In this document: in pieces, positions 32,081 to 42,963 of the stretch
How positions within the stretch are numbered: the first letter of the stretch is position 1
How the letters are laid out: every line of letters begins with the position of its first letter
Assembly: GCA_035506535.1 (NCBI GenBank)
Contig: DATJPE010000035.1
Coordinates: forward strand, 1 to 52,895
Source of the DNA: Actinomycetes bacterium
Lineage (GTDB): Bacteria; Actinomycetota; Actinomycetes; DATJPE01
Direction: 5' to 3'
DNA length: 52,895 nucleotides
Translations under genes and position numbers: made by a program
Notes under the pieces: model-generated
Told to the model about the DNA's origin: nothing
Database searches by the model: none
What the model saw: the letters and a program-made list of their open reading frames with translations, nothing else

Positions 32081-35000
32081 GTGCATCTGAAGAGCCTCAC
32101 CCTGCGGGGCTTCAAGTCCTTCGCGGCCTCGACGACTCTTCGCTTCGAGCCCGGCATCACCTGCGTCGTCGGGCCGAACGGCTCCGGCAAGTCCAACGTC
32201 GTCGACGCGCTCTCCTGGGTGCTCGGCGAGCAGGGCGCCAAGACGCTGCGCGGCGCCAAGATGGAGGACGTCATCTTCGCCGGCACCTCCGGGCGTGCCC
32301 CCCTGGGCCGAGCCGAGGTGCTGGTCACCATCGACAACTCCGACGGGGCCCTGCCCATCGACTACTCCGAGGTCACGATCTCGCGGATCATGTTCCGCGG
32401 CGGCGGCTCGGAGTACGCCATCAACGGCGAGGCCTGCCGGCTGCTGGACGTCCAGGAGCTGCTGTCCGACTCGGGCATCGGCCGGGAGATGCACGTCATC
32501 GTCGGACAGGGCCAGCTGGACGCCGTCCTGACCGCCACGCCGGAGGAGCGCCGGGGCTTCATCGAGGAGGCGGCCGGGGTCCTCAAGCATCGCAAGCGCA
32601 AGGAGAAAGCGCTGCGCAAGCTCGAGGCGATGAGCGCGAACCTCACCCGGCTGCAGGACCTGACGGCCGAGCTGCGTCGCCAGCTCAAACCCTTGGGCCG
32701 GCAGGTGGAGGTGGCGCGCCGCGCTGCGGTGATCCAGGCGGACGTGCGGGACGCGCGGTTGCGCCTCCTCGCCGACGACCTCCTCGCCATGACTCGTTCG
32801 CTCGAAGCGGAGATCGCTGACGAGACGGCCCTTCGCGAGCGCCGCCAGGCGGTCGAGCAGGAACACTCCCGCCTGCGCGAGCGGGAGGCGGCGCTGGAGG
32901 AGGCCGCTCGCTCGGACGTGACGGCGCTAGCCGCCGTGCAGGAGACCTACTTCCGGCTGGCGTCCCTCCGCGAGCGGCTGCACGGCACGGCCGCCCTGGC
33001 GGCCGAGCGCTCCCGCCGACTCGCGGAGGAGCCGGAGCGTGCCGTCGCAGGTGACCCGGACCAGCTGGAGGCGGAGGCCGCCTCCGTCCAGGCCGAGGCG
33101 GGCCGGCTCCGCCAGCGGCTCGAGGCGGACACCGCCCAGCTGATGACCGCCCAAGAGCTGCTGGGCGTCGCCGAGCAGGACCTGCGCGCCGAGGACCAGC
33201 GGCTGGCCGCTCTCCAGCGCGCCGAGGCCGACCGCCGGGAGGGTCTGGCTCGCCTCTCCGGCGACGAGCGCACCGCCCGGGGGCGGGTCGAGACCCGCTC
33301 CGCCGAGATCGAGCGCCTCGGCTCGGCCCTGGCGCAGGCCCGCACCAGGGCCGAGGAGGCGCAGCGGGCGTTCACCGCCCTCGAAACCCAGGTCGCCGGC
33401 ATCGACGAGGGTGAGGTCGATCTCGACGCCGAGCACGGGGCGGCTGCAGCCGAGCTGGCGGCCGCCGACACCGCCCTCGCCGCCGCCCGCACCGAGGCGG
33501 CCGACGCCGAGCGGGAGCGGGCCGCCGCCCAGGCCCGCGCCGAGGCGCTGCGCAGCGCCCTCGCGCCCAAGGACGGCGCCGCGGCGCTCCTGGCGGCCTC
33601 GGCGGAGGTCTCGGGACTGCTCGGCTCCATCGCCGCCCTCGTCTCCGTGGAGCCGGGGTGGGAGACGGCGGTCGCCTCGGCCCTCGGCGGCGCGGCGGAC
33701 GCCGTCGCCGTCCGTGACCTGCCCTCCGCGGTGGCGGCGCTCAGCGTGCTCCGGGAGCGCGACCAGGGGCGGGCGACCCTGCTCGTGGCTGCACTCGACG
33801 AGACCTCCCCGGAGCCGGTCGTCGCGGGTGGCCCGCGTCCGGTTCTCTCCGCGGTGCAGGCGCCGGCGACGCTGCGCCCCGCCCTGGCCCGGCTGCTCGA
33901 GGGCATCGTCCTCGTGGCCGACCTCCCAGCCGCCGAGGACCTGCTCCGGCGCCACCCTGACCTCACCGCGGTCACGCGTGAGGGCGACTTCGTGGGTCGA
34001 CACACCGCTCGCGGCGGCTCGGCGGCGGCCCCCTCGCTGCTGGAGCTGCAGGCGGCGGTCGAGGAGGCCACCGCCGCCTTCGCCGCCGCCGGCCACCGGC
34101 TCGAGCGCGCCCGCTTCGAGCTGGCCCGGGCCGAGGACCGCCAGCGAGCGGCCGCCGACCGCGTGGAGGCGGCCCTCGAGCGCCTCCACGAGTCCGACGC
34201 CCGCCTGGCCGCGGTCGAGGAGCAGCTGGCCCACCTCGGGGCGACGGCGCGGGCAGCCGGCGGGGAGGCGGAGCGCCTCGTCGTCGCCCTCGCCGCCGCT
34301 GAACAGGCGCGGGCAGAGGACCAGCGACGACTCGACGAGCTGACCTCCCGGCTCGCCGCGGCCTCGGCCGAGCCGGTGGCCGGCGAGGAGATCGACCTGC
34401 GCCCGTCCCTGGTCGACCGGGTCGCCGACGCGCGGCAGACCGAGCTCGACGCCCGGCTGGCGGTCCGGACCGGCGAGGAGCGGGTGCGGGCGCTCGGCGA
34501 GCGCGCGGAGGCGCTTCGGTCGGCCGCCGTGGCCGCCCGCGAGGAGCAGGCCCGCGCAGCGGCGCGTCGGGAACGAGCCAAGGTCCAGGGGCAGGTCGCC
34601 GCGGCGGTCGCCGCCGGGGCTCGAGTCGCCCTCGGCGCCCTCGAGGGTTCGCTCACGCGCGCAGCGAGCGAGCGGGGCGCTGTCGAGCGCGACGGCGCGG
34701 CGCACGCCGAGGAGCTGCGCGAAGCCCGTACCCGGCTTCGTGAACTGGCCGAGGAGCTGGAGCGACTCACTGACTCCGTCCACGCCGACGAGGTCGCTCG
34801 GGCCGAGCAGCGGCTGCGGATCGAGGTGCTGCAGACCCGGGCCGTGGAGGAGCTGGGGGTCGACCCCGAGACCCTGGTCGCCGAGTACGGCCCCGACCAG
34901 CCGGTCCCCGTCACCGAAGCCCAGACCGGTGACGGCACCGAGGAATCGCGGACCGAGGAGCCGGTCGTGGCGAAGACCCGGCCGTACGTCCGCGCGGAGC

Positions 35001-35650
35001 AGGAGAAGCGCCTGCGCACCGCCGAGCGCGAGCTGGCCGTCCTCGGCAAGGTGAACCCGCTGGCCCTGGAGGAGTACGCCGCGCTCGAGGAGCGGCACGT
35101 GTTCCTCACCGAGCAGCTCGAGGACCTGCGCAAGACCAGGCGGGACCTGCTCGACATCATCCGCGAGGTCGACGAGCGGGTCGAGGCGGTCTTCGCCGCC
35201 GCCTGGGAGGACACCGCGCGCGAGTTCGAGCAGGTCTTCGCCCGCCTCTTCCCGGGCGGGGAGGGCCGCCTGGTGCTGACCGACCCCTCGGACCTGCTGA
35301 CGACCGGTATCGAGGTGGAGGCCCGCCCGCCCGGCAAGAAGGTCAAGCGGCTGTCGTTGCTGTCCGGCGGCGAGCGGTCTCTGACCGCCGTCGCCCTGCT
35401 CGTCGCGATCTTCAAGGCCAGGCCCAGCCCCTTCTACGTCATGGACGAGGTCGAGGCAGCCCTGGACGACACCAACCTGGGGCGGCTCATCACCTTGCTC
35501 GAGGAGCTGCGCGAGTCCTCCCAGCTCATCGTGGTCACCCACCAGAAGCGGACGATGGAGATCGCCGACGCGCTCTACGGCGTGACGATGAAGGGCGACG
35601 GGGTCACCGAGGTGATCAGCCACAGGCTCCGGGAACCGGAGCTCGTGTGA
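32081..35650 (+). CDS. smc: Chromosome segregation ATPase Smc
   Basis: This 1189-residue SMC protein organises and segregates the chromosome with ScpA/B. The N-terminal head has Walker A GPNGSGKSN (31-39). Coiled coils (about 160-500 and 670-1020) flank the hinge at about 500-660. The C-terminal head has LSGGERS (from 1094) and Walker B FYVMDEVEAALDD (from 1118). AGGAGA precedes the GTG at 32081. The last residues (RLREPELV) are encoded inside the first copy of a 29-bp repeat, so the C-terminus has been shaped by that array. Confidence 0.98.
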   Translation: MHLKSLTLRGFKSFAASTTLRFEPGITCVVGPNGSGKSNVVDALSWVLGEQGAKTLRGAKMEDVIFAGTSGRAPLGRAEVLVTIDNSDGALPIDYSEVTISRIMFRGGGSEYAINGEACRLLDVQELLSDSGIGREMHVIVGQGQLDAVLTATPEERRGFIEEAAGVLKHRKRKEKALRKLEAMSANLTRLQDLTAELRRQLKPLGRQVEVARRAAVIQADVRDARLRLLADDLLAMTRSLEAEIADETALRERRQAVEQEHSRLREREAALEEAARSDVTALAAVQETYFRLASLRERLHGTAALAAERSRRLAEEPERAVAGDPDQLEAEAASVQAEAGRLRQRLEADTAQLMTAQELLGVAEQDLRAEDQRLAALQRAEADRREGLARLSGDERTARGRVETRSAEIERLGSALAQARTRAEEAQRAFTALETQVAGIDEGEVDLDAEHGAAAAELAAADTALAAARTEAADAERERAAAQARAEALRSALAPKDGAAALLAASAEVSGLLGSIAALVSVEPGWETAVASALGGAADAVAVRDLPSAVAALSVLRERDQGRATLLVAALDETSPEPVVAGGPRPVLSAVQAPATLRPALARLLEGIVLVADLPAAEDLLRRHPDLTAVTREGDFVGRHTARGGSAAAPSLLELQAAVEEATAAFAAAGHRLERARFELARAEDRQRAAADRVEAALERLHESDARLAAVEEQLAHLGATARAAGGEAERLVVALAAAEQARAEDQRRLDELTSRLAAASAEPVAGEEIDLRPSLVDRVADARQTELDARLAVRTGEERVRALGERAEALRSAAVAAREEQARAAARRERAKVQGQVAAAVAAGARVALGALEGSLTRAASERGAVERDGAAHAEELREARTRLRELAEELERLTDSVHADEVARAEQRLRIEVLQTRAVEELGVDPETLVAEYGPDQPVPVTEAQTGDGTEESRTEEPVVAKTRPYVRAEQEKRLRTAERELAVLGKVNPLALEEYAALEERHVFLTEQLEDLRKTRRDLLDIIREVDERVEAVFAAAWEDTAREFEQVFARLFPGGEGRLVLTDPSDLLTTGIEVEARPPGKKVKRLSLLSGGERSLTAVALLVAIFKARPSPFYVMDEVEAALDDTNLGRLITLLEELRESSQLIVVTHQKRTMEIADALYGVTMKGDGVTEVISHRLREPELV

Positions 35651-35731
35651 GCAGGCTCCGGGAACCGGAGCTCGTGTGAGCAGGCTCCGGGAACCGGAGC
35701 TCGTGTGAGCAGGCTGCGGGAACCGCAGCTC
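35624..35731. repeat. 29-bp tandem hairpin repeats at the smc 3' end
   Basis: Four units with exactly 29-bp spacing start at 35624, 35653, 35682 and 35711. The core is GCTCCGG-GAA-CCGGAGC, a 7-bp stem with a GAA loop, followed by TCGTGTGAGC. The fourth unit reads GCTGCGG-GAA-CCGCAGC: both arms changed so that pairing is kept. The first unit encodes the smc C-terminus and stop codon. Confidence 0.92.
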
Positions 35732-35801
35732 CGGTAGCCGACCCTGGCTCGTCGCCGGCCGGCGGGCGCGGCGGTCGCCTCGGTCCTGAGAGGATCCGCG
35801 C

Positions 35802-36932
35802 GTGGAGTTCGTCGTCATCGCCCTCGTGATCCTCGCCATCCTCGTGCTGCTCGGCATCGGGCTGGTCACCTCGCGACGGCGACGGGAGCTGACGCGTGAG
35901 GCACCGCCCCCGGTGGTCGCACCGCCGGCCGAGCCGCGTGCCCCGGCTGCCGCGACGAGCGCCGGAGGTCTGGCCGAGGCCCCGCCCGCGCCTGTCCTGG
36001 AGGTCCCCGAGGCGCCCGCCAGCCGGCTGGTCCGGCTGCGTGCCCGTCTGGCTCGCTCGGGCTCGTCCCTGGGCCTGGGGCTGCTGACCCTGCTTTCGCG
36101 CGACCATCTCGACCAGGCCACCTGGGACGAGGTCGAGGAGACCCTGCTCCTGTCCGACCTCGGGGTCGGCCCGACGGCCCAGCTCGTGGAGCGGCTGCGC
36201 ACCACGGTTCGTGTGGACGGGGTGAAGGACCCGGCCGAGGTACGGGCGCTGCTTCGTGAGGAGCTGCTCGCGCTCGTGGACCCGTCGATGGACCGCGCCC
36301 TGCACCTCGACCCGCAGGAGTCGGGGCCGGCCGTGGCGCTGGTCGTGGGGGTGAACGGCACGGGCAAGACCACGACGACCGGGAAGCTGGCGAGGCTCCT
36401 GGTCGCCGAGGGCCGCAGCGTCCTGCTCGGCGCGGCCGACACCTTCCGCGCCGCGGCCAGCGAGCAGCTGCAGACCTGGGGCGAGCGCGTCGGGGCCGAG
36501 GTGGTCCGCGGCCCGGAGGGCGGCGACCCGGCGAGCGTCGCCTTCGATGCGGTGCGGACCGCCACCGACGATCACCTCGACGTGGTCATCGTCGATACCG
36601 CTGGGCGCCTGCACACCAAGACCGGTCTCATGGACGAGCTGGGCAAGGTCAAGCGGGTGCTCGAGCGTCAGCGCCCGGTCGCGGAGGTGCTCCTCGTCCT
36701 CGACGCGACCACCGGGCAGAACGGTCTGGTCCAGGCGCGTGTCTTCGCCGAGGTGGTCGACGTGACCGGGGTGGTGCTCACCAAGCTCGACGGCACCGCC
36801 CGGGGCGGGATCGTCGTACAGGTCCAGCGTGACCTCGCGGTGCCTGTGAAGCTCGTCGGACTCGGCGAGGGGCCGGACGACCTGGCCCCCTTCGACGCCG
36901 AGACGTTCGTGGACGCGCTGCTGGGCGGCTGA
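35802..36932 (+). CDS. ftsY: Signal recognition particle receptor FtsY
   Basis: This 376-residue SRP receptor GTPase begins with a transmembrane helix (VVIALVILAILVLLGIGLV), then a Pro/Ala-rich linker (30-75). The N domain (80-165) is followed by the G domain with GVNGTGKTTTTGKLA (from about 184), DTFRAAASEQL, DTAGRLHTK and TKLDGTARGG. GAGGAT lies 6 bases before GTG 35802, which suggests a leaderless transcript. The upstream spacer holds the 29-bp repeats. Confidence 0.97.
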   Translation: MEFVVIALVILAILVLLGIGLVTSRRRRELTREAPPPVVAPPAEPRAPAAATSAGGLAEAPPAPVLEVPEAPASRLVRLRARLARSGSSLGLGLLTLLSRDHLDQATWDEVEETLLLSDLGVGPTAQLVERLRTTVRVDGVKDPAEVRALLREELLALVDPSMDRALHLDPQESGPAVALVVGVNGTGKTTTTGKLARLLVAEGRSVLLGAADTFRAAASEQLQTWGERVGAEVVRGPEGGDPASVAFDAVRTATDDHLDVVIVDTAGRLHTKTGLMDELGKVKRVLERQRPVAEVLLVLDATTGQNGLVQARVFAEVVDVTGVVLTKLDGTARGGIVVQVQRDLAVPVKLVGLGEGPDDLAPFDAETFVDALLGG

Positions 36933-36942
36933 CCGGCCGATC

Positions 36943-37012
36943 GTTCACACGACGTTCACAGAAGTCAGGGCAACGACATCTCCCGGTAACAGCCGACACT
37001 CCGACGGGAAAC
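36943..37012. promoter_or_regulatory. PHO-box-like direct repeat and GlnR-type half-sites before amt
   Basis: GTTCAC occurs at 36943 and 36954, an 11-bp direct repeat typical of a PhoP (PHO) box. GTAAC at 36986 and GAAAC at 37008, 22 bases apart, resemble the GTnAC and GAAAC elements of GlnR boxes. In Streptomyces, PhoP and GlnR both act on the amtB-glnK-glnD promoter. The match here is by eye only. Confidence 0.5.
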
Positions 37013-37069
37013 GCGCCGACGCCAGTCTTCCCCCACGTTCGGGCGAAGGGCCCGTGAGGGGAGACATCG

Positions 37070-38766
<1,697 letters not shown>

Positions 38767-38788
38767 GGCCGGCGACCCGATCCATCGC

Positions 38789-41134
38789 ATGACCGTCGAG
38801 GCCTCGCCGTACTCCCAGCGCCGTCAGGAGCTGCTGGCCCGCTCCGGGCTGACCGGGGCGGACCGGCGCAAGGCGCTGGCCGATCTCACCGACGCCTGGC
38901 TCGCCGGCCTTTTCACCGAGGCCGGCGGGCCGGTCGGCGGCGCGGCCCTCGTCGCCGTCGGCGGGTACGGCCGCCGGGAGCTGTCCCCGGGCAGCGACCT
39001 CGACGTGCTGCTGCTGCGCGGGCCCCACCTCCGCGACACCGACGCCGCCGAGCTGGCCGACCGCATCTGGTACCCGGTGTGGGACTCCGGAGTCCGTCTC
39101 GACCACGCCGTCCGGACACCCTCGGAGGCCCGCCGGGTCGCCGCCGAGGACCTCCGGGCGCTGCTGGGCCTGCTGGACGTGCGGCACGTCGCGGGGGACG
39201 TGGGCCTGACCGAGGGGCTACGGGCGAGCGTGCTCGCCGACTGGCGGGGCTTCTCCAGCAAGCGCCTTCCGGAGCTGCTCGACTCCTGTCGCGAGCGTGC
39301 CGAACGATCCGGCGAGCTCGCCTTCACCCTCGAACCTGACCTCAAGGAGTCGCGGGGTGGCCTACGGGACCTCGTGGTGCTGCGGGCCGTGGCCGCCTCG
39401 TGGGTCACCGACGCCCCTCACGCCGGGCTGGAGCAGGCGCACGAGACGCTGCTCGACGTCCGCGACGCTCTGCACACGGTGACCGGCCGCGCGAGCGACC
39501 GGCTGGCCCTGCAGGAGCAGGACGCGGTCGCGCATCAGGTCGGCCTGCTCGACGCGGACCAGCTGCTGCGCCAGGTCGCGTCCGCGGGGCGGACGGTCGC
39601 CTACGCCCTCGACGTGACGGCGCATCGCGTGGAGCACGCCGTGCTCACCCGCCGCGGCCGCAGCCGGTTCGTCACCGGCCCCCTCCGCCACTCCGCGGTC
39701 CGGCTCCGGGCGCCGCTCGCCGAGGGCGTCGTCGAGCAGGAGGGCGACGTCGTCCTCGCCCGTGACGCCAGACCCGCCGAGGATCCCGTCCTCGTGCTGC
39801 GCGCGGCCGCGGCGGCCGCGCAGGCGGCGATGCGGCTGTCCCCGCACACCGTCGACCGGCTCGCCGCCGAGTCGGCGCCGCTGCCTCAGCCGTGGCCCTA
39901 CGAGGCCCGCGACGCCCTCGTCTCGCTGCTGGGCGCCGGCGCTCCCGCGATCCCGGTGTGGGAGGCCCTGGACCAGGCCGGGATCACCACCCGGCTCATC
40001 CCCGACTGGGAGCGGGTGCGCAGCCGCCCCCAGCGCAACCCGGTGCACCGCTTCACCGTCGACCGGCACCTGGTGGAGACCGCCACCACGGCGGCCGCCT
40101 TCAGCCGCCGGGTGTCGCGGCCCGACCTGCTGCTCGTCGGAGCCCTGCTGCACGACATCGGGAAGGGCTGGCCGGGGGACCACACCGAGGCCGGCGTCGC
40201 CGTGGTGGCCGACATCGCACCGCGCCTGGGCTTCGACCCCGCGGAGGCCGAGGTCCTGGTCTCCCTGGTCCGCTACCACCTGCTGCTTCCGGACACCGCG
40301 ACGCGCCGGGACCTCGACGACCCCGCGACGGTGACCGCCGTCGCGGCTGCGGTGGAGACCCCGGAGAACCTCGACCTGCTGCACGCCCTCACCGAGGCAG
40401 ACGCGCTGGCCACCGGGCCCGCCGCCTGGGGGGAGTGGAAGGCCGCGCTTGTCGCGGACCTGGTGGCTCGGACCCACTCGGTGCTGCGCGGCCACGTCGT
40501 CGTGCCGCCCGAGCCCCTGACCCCCGAGCAGCAGCAGCTCGCCCGTCGTGGCGACCTCGCGGTCACGCTGCTCGAGGCGGCGTACGGCCTCGAGGTGACC
40601 GTCGCGGCCCCCGACCGGCTCGGCCTGCTCGCCACCGTCGCGGGCGTCCTGAGCCTCCACCGTCTGGCCGTGCGCTCGGCGACGGCGACCTCGGAGGGGT
40701 CGATGGCCGTCCAGGTGTGGACGGTCCTGCCCGAGTTCGGTTCGGCACCGGACGCCCGCGCGCTGCGGGAGGACGTGCGCCGGGCGCTCGAGGGGCGCCT
40801 CGACGTCGCCGACCGGCTCCGCCGGCGCGAGGAGTCCTACCCCGACCAGGGCCATCGCCTCGGACGGGCCGTCCCCCCGGCACGGGTGGACGTCGTCCCC
40901 GGGGCGTCGGAGTCGGCGACCGTGATCGAGGTCCGAGCCCACGACCGGCCTGGGCTGCTCCACCGCATCGGGGCGTCGCTCGCCGCCGCCGGCGTCAACG
41001 TGCTCTCGGCCCGGGTCAGCACGCTCGGCAGCGACGCGGTCGACGTCTTCTATGTCGTGGGGTCCGACGGCCGGCCGCTGGGGCCGGAGCAGGCCCGTGA
41101 GGTGGCCCTCGCCGTTCGTGGCGCGTTGCGCTGA
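38789..41134 (+). CDS. glnD: PII uridylyl/adenylyltransferase GlnD
   Basis: This 781-residue sensor modifies GlnK. The nucleotidyltransferase domain has VGGYGRRELSPGSDLDVLLL (about 50-70). The HD domain, with ALLHDIGKGWPGDHT (about 450), removes the nucleotide. Two ACT domains (about 600-680 and 710-780) sense glutamine. The family is linked to adenylylation in Streptomyces and Corynebacterium. It is the third gene of the amt-glnK-glnD set. The start is ATG 38789. Confidence 0.95.
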   Translation: MTVEASPYSQRRQELLARSGLTGADRRKALADLTDAWLAGLFTEAGGPVGGAALVAVGGYGRRELSPGSDLDVLLLRGPHLRDTDAAELADRIWYPVWDSGVRLDHAVRTPSEARRVAAEDLRALLGLLDVRHVAGDVGLTEGLRASVLADWRGFSSKRLPELLDSCRERAERSGELAFTLEPDLKESRGGLRDLVVLRAVAASWVTDAPHAGLEQAHETLLDVRDALHTVTGRASDRLALQEQDAVAHQVGLLDADQLLRQVASAGRTVAYALDVTAHRVEHAVLTRRGRSRFVTGPLRHSAVRLRAPLAEGVVEQEGDVVLARDARPAEDPVLVLRAAAAAAQAAMRLSPHTVDRLAAESAPLPQPWPYEARDALVSLLGAGAPAIPVWEALDQAGITTRLIPDWERVRSRPQRNPVHRFTVDRHLVETATTAAAFSRRVSRPDLLLVGALLHDIGKGWPGDHTEAGVAVVADIAPRLGFDPAEAEVLVSLVRYHLLLPDTATRRDLDDPATVTAVAAAVETPENLDLLHALTEADALATGPAAWGEWKAALVADLVARTHSVLRGHVVVPPEPLTPEQQQLARRGDLAVTLLEAAYGLEVTVAAPDRLGLLATVAGVLSLHRLAVRSATATSEGSMAVQVWTVLPEFGSAPDARALREDVRRALEGRLDVADRLRRREESYPDQGHRLGRAVPPARVDVVPGASESATVIEVRAHDRPGLLHRIGASLAAAGVNVLSARVSTLGSDAVDVFYVVGSDGRPLGPEQAREVALAVRGALR

Positions 41135-41145
41135 GCTCGCGCGGA

Positions 41146-41151
41146 TACCCT
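41146..41151 (+). promoter_or_regulatory. Candidate -10 of ffh
   Basis: TACCCT ends 7 bases before the GTG at 41159, so ffh is probably transcribed without a leader and apart from glnD. Confidence 0.5.
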
Positions 41152-41158
41152 GGGGCCT

Positions 41159-42682
41159 GTGTTCGCGACGCTCTCCGACCGGCTGTCCGCCACCCTGAAG
41201 AACCTGCGGGGCAAGGGACGCCTCTCCGAGGCCGACATCGACGCCACCTGTGCCGAGATCCGGGTGGCGCTGCTGGAGGCCGACGTCGCCCTCCCCGTGG
41301 TCCGCGACTTCGTCGCGAGCGTCAAGCGGCGCGCGCTCACCGCCGAGGTCTCCCAGGCGCTGAACCCGGCCCAACAGGTCATCAAGATCGTCGATGAGGA
41401 GCTCGTCCGCATCCTCGGCGGGGAGACCCGCCGGCTGCGCATGGCGAAGACCCCGCCCACGGTCATCCTGCTCGCGGGTCTCCAGGGCTCCGGCAAGACG
41501 ACCCTGGCCGGCAAGCTCGCGGTGCACCTGCGCGAGCAGGGCCACACGCCGATCCTCGTCGCCGCGGACCTGCAGCGCCCCAACGCCGTCACCCAGCTGC
41601 AGGTCGTCGGCGAGCGGGCCGGAGTCCCCGTGTTCGCGCCGCAGCCGGGCAACGGGGTGGGTGACCCGGTGCAGGTCGCGCGCGACTCCCTCGTCGAGGC
41701 CCGGGCCAAGGTCCACGACGTGGTCATCGTCGACACGGCGGGGCGCCTCGGCCTGGACGACGAGCTGATGCGCCAGGCGGCGGACATCCGTGACGCGGTC
41801 CAGCCGGACGAGATCGTCTTCGTCGTCGACGCGATGATCGGCCAGGACGCGGTCACCACCGCGCAGGCCTTCCTGGACGGGGTCGGCTTCGACGGGGTCG
41901 CGCTCACCAAGCTCGACGGAGACGCCCGCGGCGGCGCGGCGCTGTCCATCGCGTCGGTGACCGGGCGGCCGATCCTGTTCGCCTCCAACGGCGAGAAGCT
42001 CGAGGACTTCGACGTCTTCCACCCCGAGCGGATGGCCTCGCGCATCCTCGGCATGGGCGACCTGCTGACCCTCATCGAGCAGGCCGAACGCGCGTTCGAC
42101 GAGGAGCAGAAGGCCAAGCTCGCCGCCCAGGCCGCCAAGCCCGGCGAGATGACCCTCGAGGACTTCCTGGGCCAGATGCAGGCGATCCGGTCGATGGGGC
42201 CGATGTCGAAGCTGCTCGGGATGCTGCCCGGCATGGGTGAGCTGCGCTCGCAGATCGAGAACATCGACGAGCGTGAGATCGATCGCGTGACCGCGATCAT
42301 CCAGTCGATGACCCCGGCCGAGCGGCGGGACGTCAAGCTGCTCAACGGCTCTCGCAGGGCACGGATCGCGCGCGGGTCGGGGACCGAGGTGGCCGACGTC
42401 AACCGGCTGGTGGAGCGCTTCCTCGAGGCCCGCACGATGATGGCGCAGATGTCCCGCGGGGGCGGCCTGCCCGGGCTCCCGGGCATGGGCGGAGCCCGCC
42501 GTGCCAAGCAGGGCAAGAACACCGCCCGCAAGGCCAAGGCGGGGCGCTCCGGCAACCCGGCCAAGCGCGCCGAGCAGGAGCGGCTGGCGGCCGCCGCGGC
42601 CACCGGTGCCGGTGCGCAGGGTGCGCCCGCGCTGCCGCCCGACTTCGAGCTCCCCGACGAGTTCAAGGGCCTGCTCAACTGA
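41159..42682 (+). CDS. ffh: Signal recognition particle protein Ffh
   Basis: This 507-residue GTPase binds signal sequences and SRP RNA and targets membrane proteins to FtsY. The N domain is at 1-90. The G domain has [16 protein letters not shown] (near 105), [18 protein letters not shown] and [10 protein letters not shown]. The Met-rich M domain is at 300-430, with [14 protein letters not shown]. The C-terminal 80 residues are a basic, Ala/Gly-rich tail, as in other actinobacteria. The SRP RNA gene is not in this window. Confidence 0.98.
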   Translation: MFATLSDRLSATLKNLRGKGRLSEADIDATCAEIRVALLEADVALPVVRDFVASVKRRALTAEVSQALNPAQQVIKIVDEELVRILGGETRRLRMAKTPPTVILLAGLQGSGKTTLAGKLAVHLREQGHTPILVAADLQRPNAVTQLQVVGERAGVPVFAPQPGNGVGDPVQVARDSLVEARAKVHDVVIVDTAGRLGLDDELMRQAADIRDAVQPDEIVFVVDAMIGQDAVTTAQAFLDGVGFDGVALTKLDGDARGGAALSIASVTGRPILFASNGEKLEDFDVFHPERMASRILGMGDLLTLIEQAERAFDEEQKAKLAAQAAKPGEMTLEDFLGQMQAIRSMGPMSKLLGMLPGMGELRSQIENIDEREIDRVTAIIQSMTPAERRDVKLLNGSRRARIARGSGTEVADVNRLVERFLEARTMMAQMSRGGGLPGLPGMGGARRAKQGKNTARKAKAGRSGNPAKRAEQERLAAAAATGAGAQGAPALPPDFELPDEFKGLLN

Positions 42683-42695
42683 CCTCACTTCCCCG

Positions 42696-42755
42696 ACTTG
42701 TGGCGGGTTGTACGTCATTCCGGGGAGGCGGAGTGACGCAAAGCCCGCCGCAAGT
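42696..42755. terminator. Long imperfect hairpin between ffh and rpsP
   Basis: ACTTGTGGCGGG (42696-42707) pairs with CCCGCCGCAAGT (42744-42755) with one G-U pair. The inner parts TTG/CAA, CGTCA/TGACG and TTCC/GGAG extend it to about 24 pairs with small bulges. No U-run follows. It lies 14 bases after the ffh stop and may end transcription, or be a mobile palindromic repeat or small RNA. Confidence 0.6.
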
Positions 42756-42821
42756 GCGGGTGCGACGGGGCTCGGCGTGGGTGGGGACGTTGCGGTCGGT
42801 TTCCACGGGGCGGACGGCCTC

Positions 42822-42832
42822 TGGCACACTGG
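42822..42832 (+). promoter_or_regulatory. Candidate extended -10 of the rpsP operon
   Basis: TGGCACACTGG occurs here and, identically, in front of rplS (45191-45201). TG one base before CACACT fits an extended -10. TTCCAC at 42801-42806 is a possible -35, 18 bases upstream. The leader to rpsP would be about 125 bases. Confidence 0.45.
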
Positions 42833-42963
42833 GACGGCCCGGCCGTGGCCGGGCACGGCGCTGCGGCGGCCCTCTCACCGCCCGCGTCACCCCCGTCGAG
42901 CAGGGACTGGACCCCACCCGGGCCGATGCTCGCCCCCGTCCGACACCCAGGAGCCCGTACCCC

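Noticed and set aside
32927-36565. 1212-residue open frame on the minus strand, opposite smc and ftsY
   Set aside because: It is a shadow of the high-GC codon pattern of smc. The composition is low-complexity Arg/Gly/Ala and matches no family, while the plus strand encodes complete Smc and FtsY.
39362-42856. 1164-residue open frame on the minus strand, opposite glnD and ffh
   Set aside because: Same reason: long antisense frames are expected in DNA with GC-rich third positions. GlnD and Ffh are unmistakable on the plus strand.
42683-42963. Possible SRP RNA gene next to ffh
   Set aside because: The hairpin lacks the conserved SRP RNA tip (GGAA-type tetraloop helix with its internal loops), and the gene usually lies elsewhere in actinobacteria.
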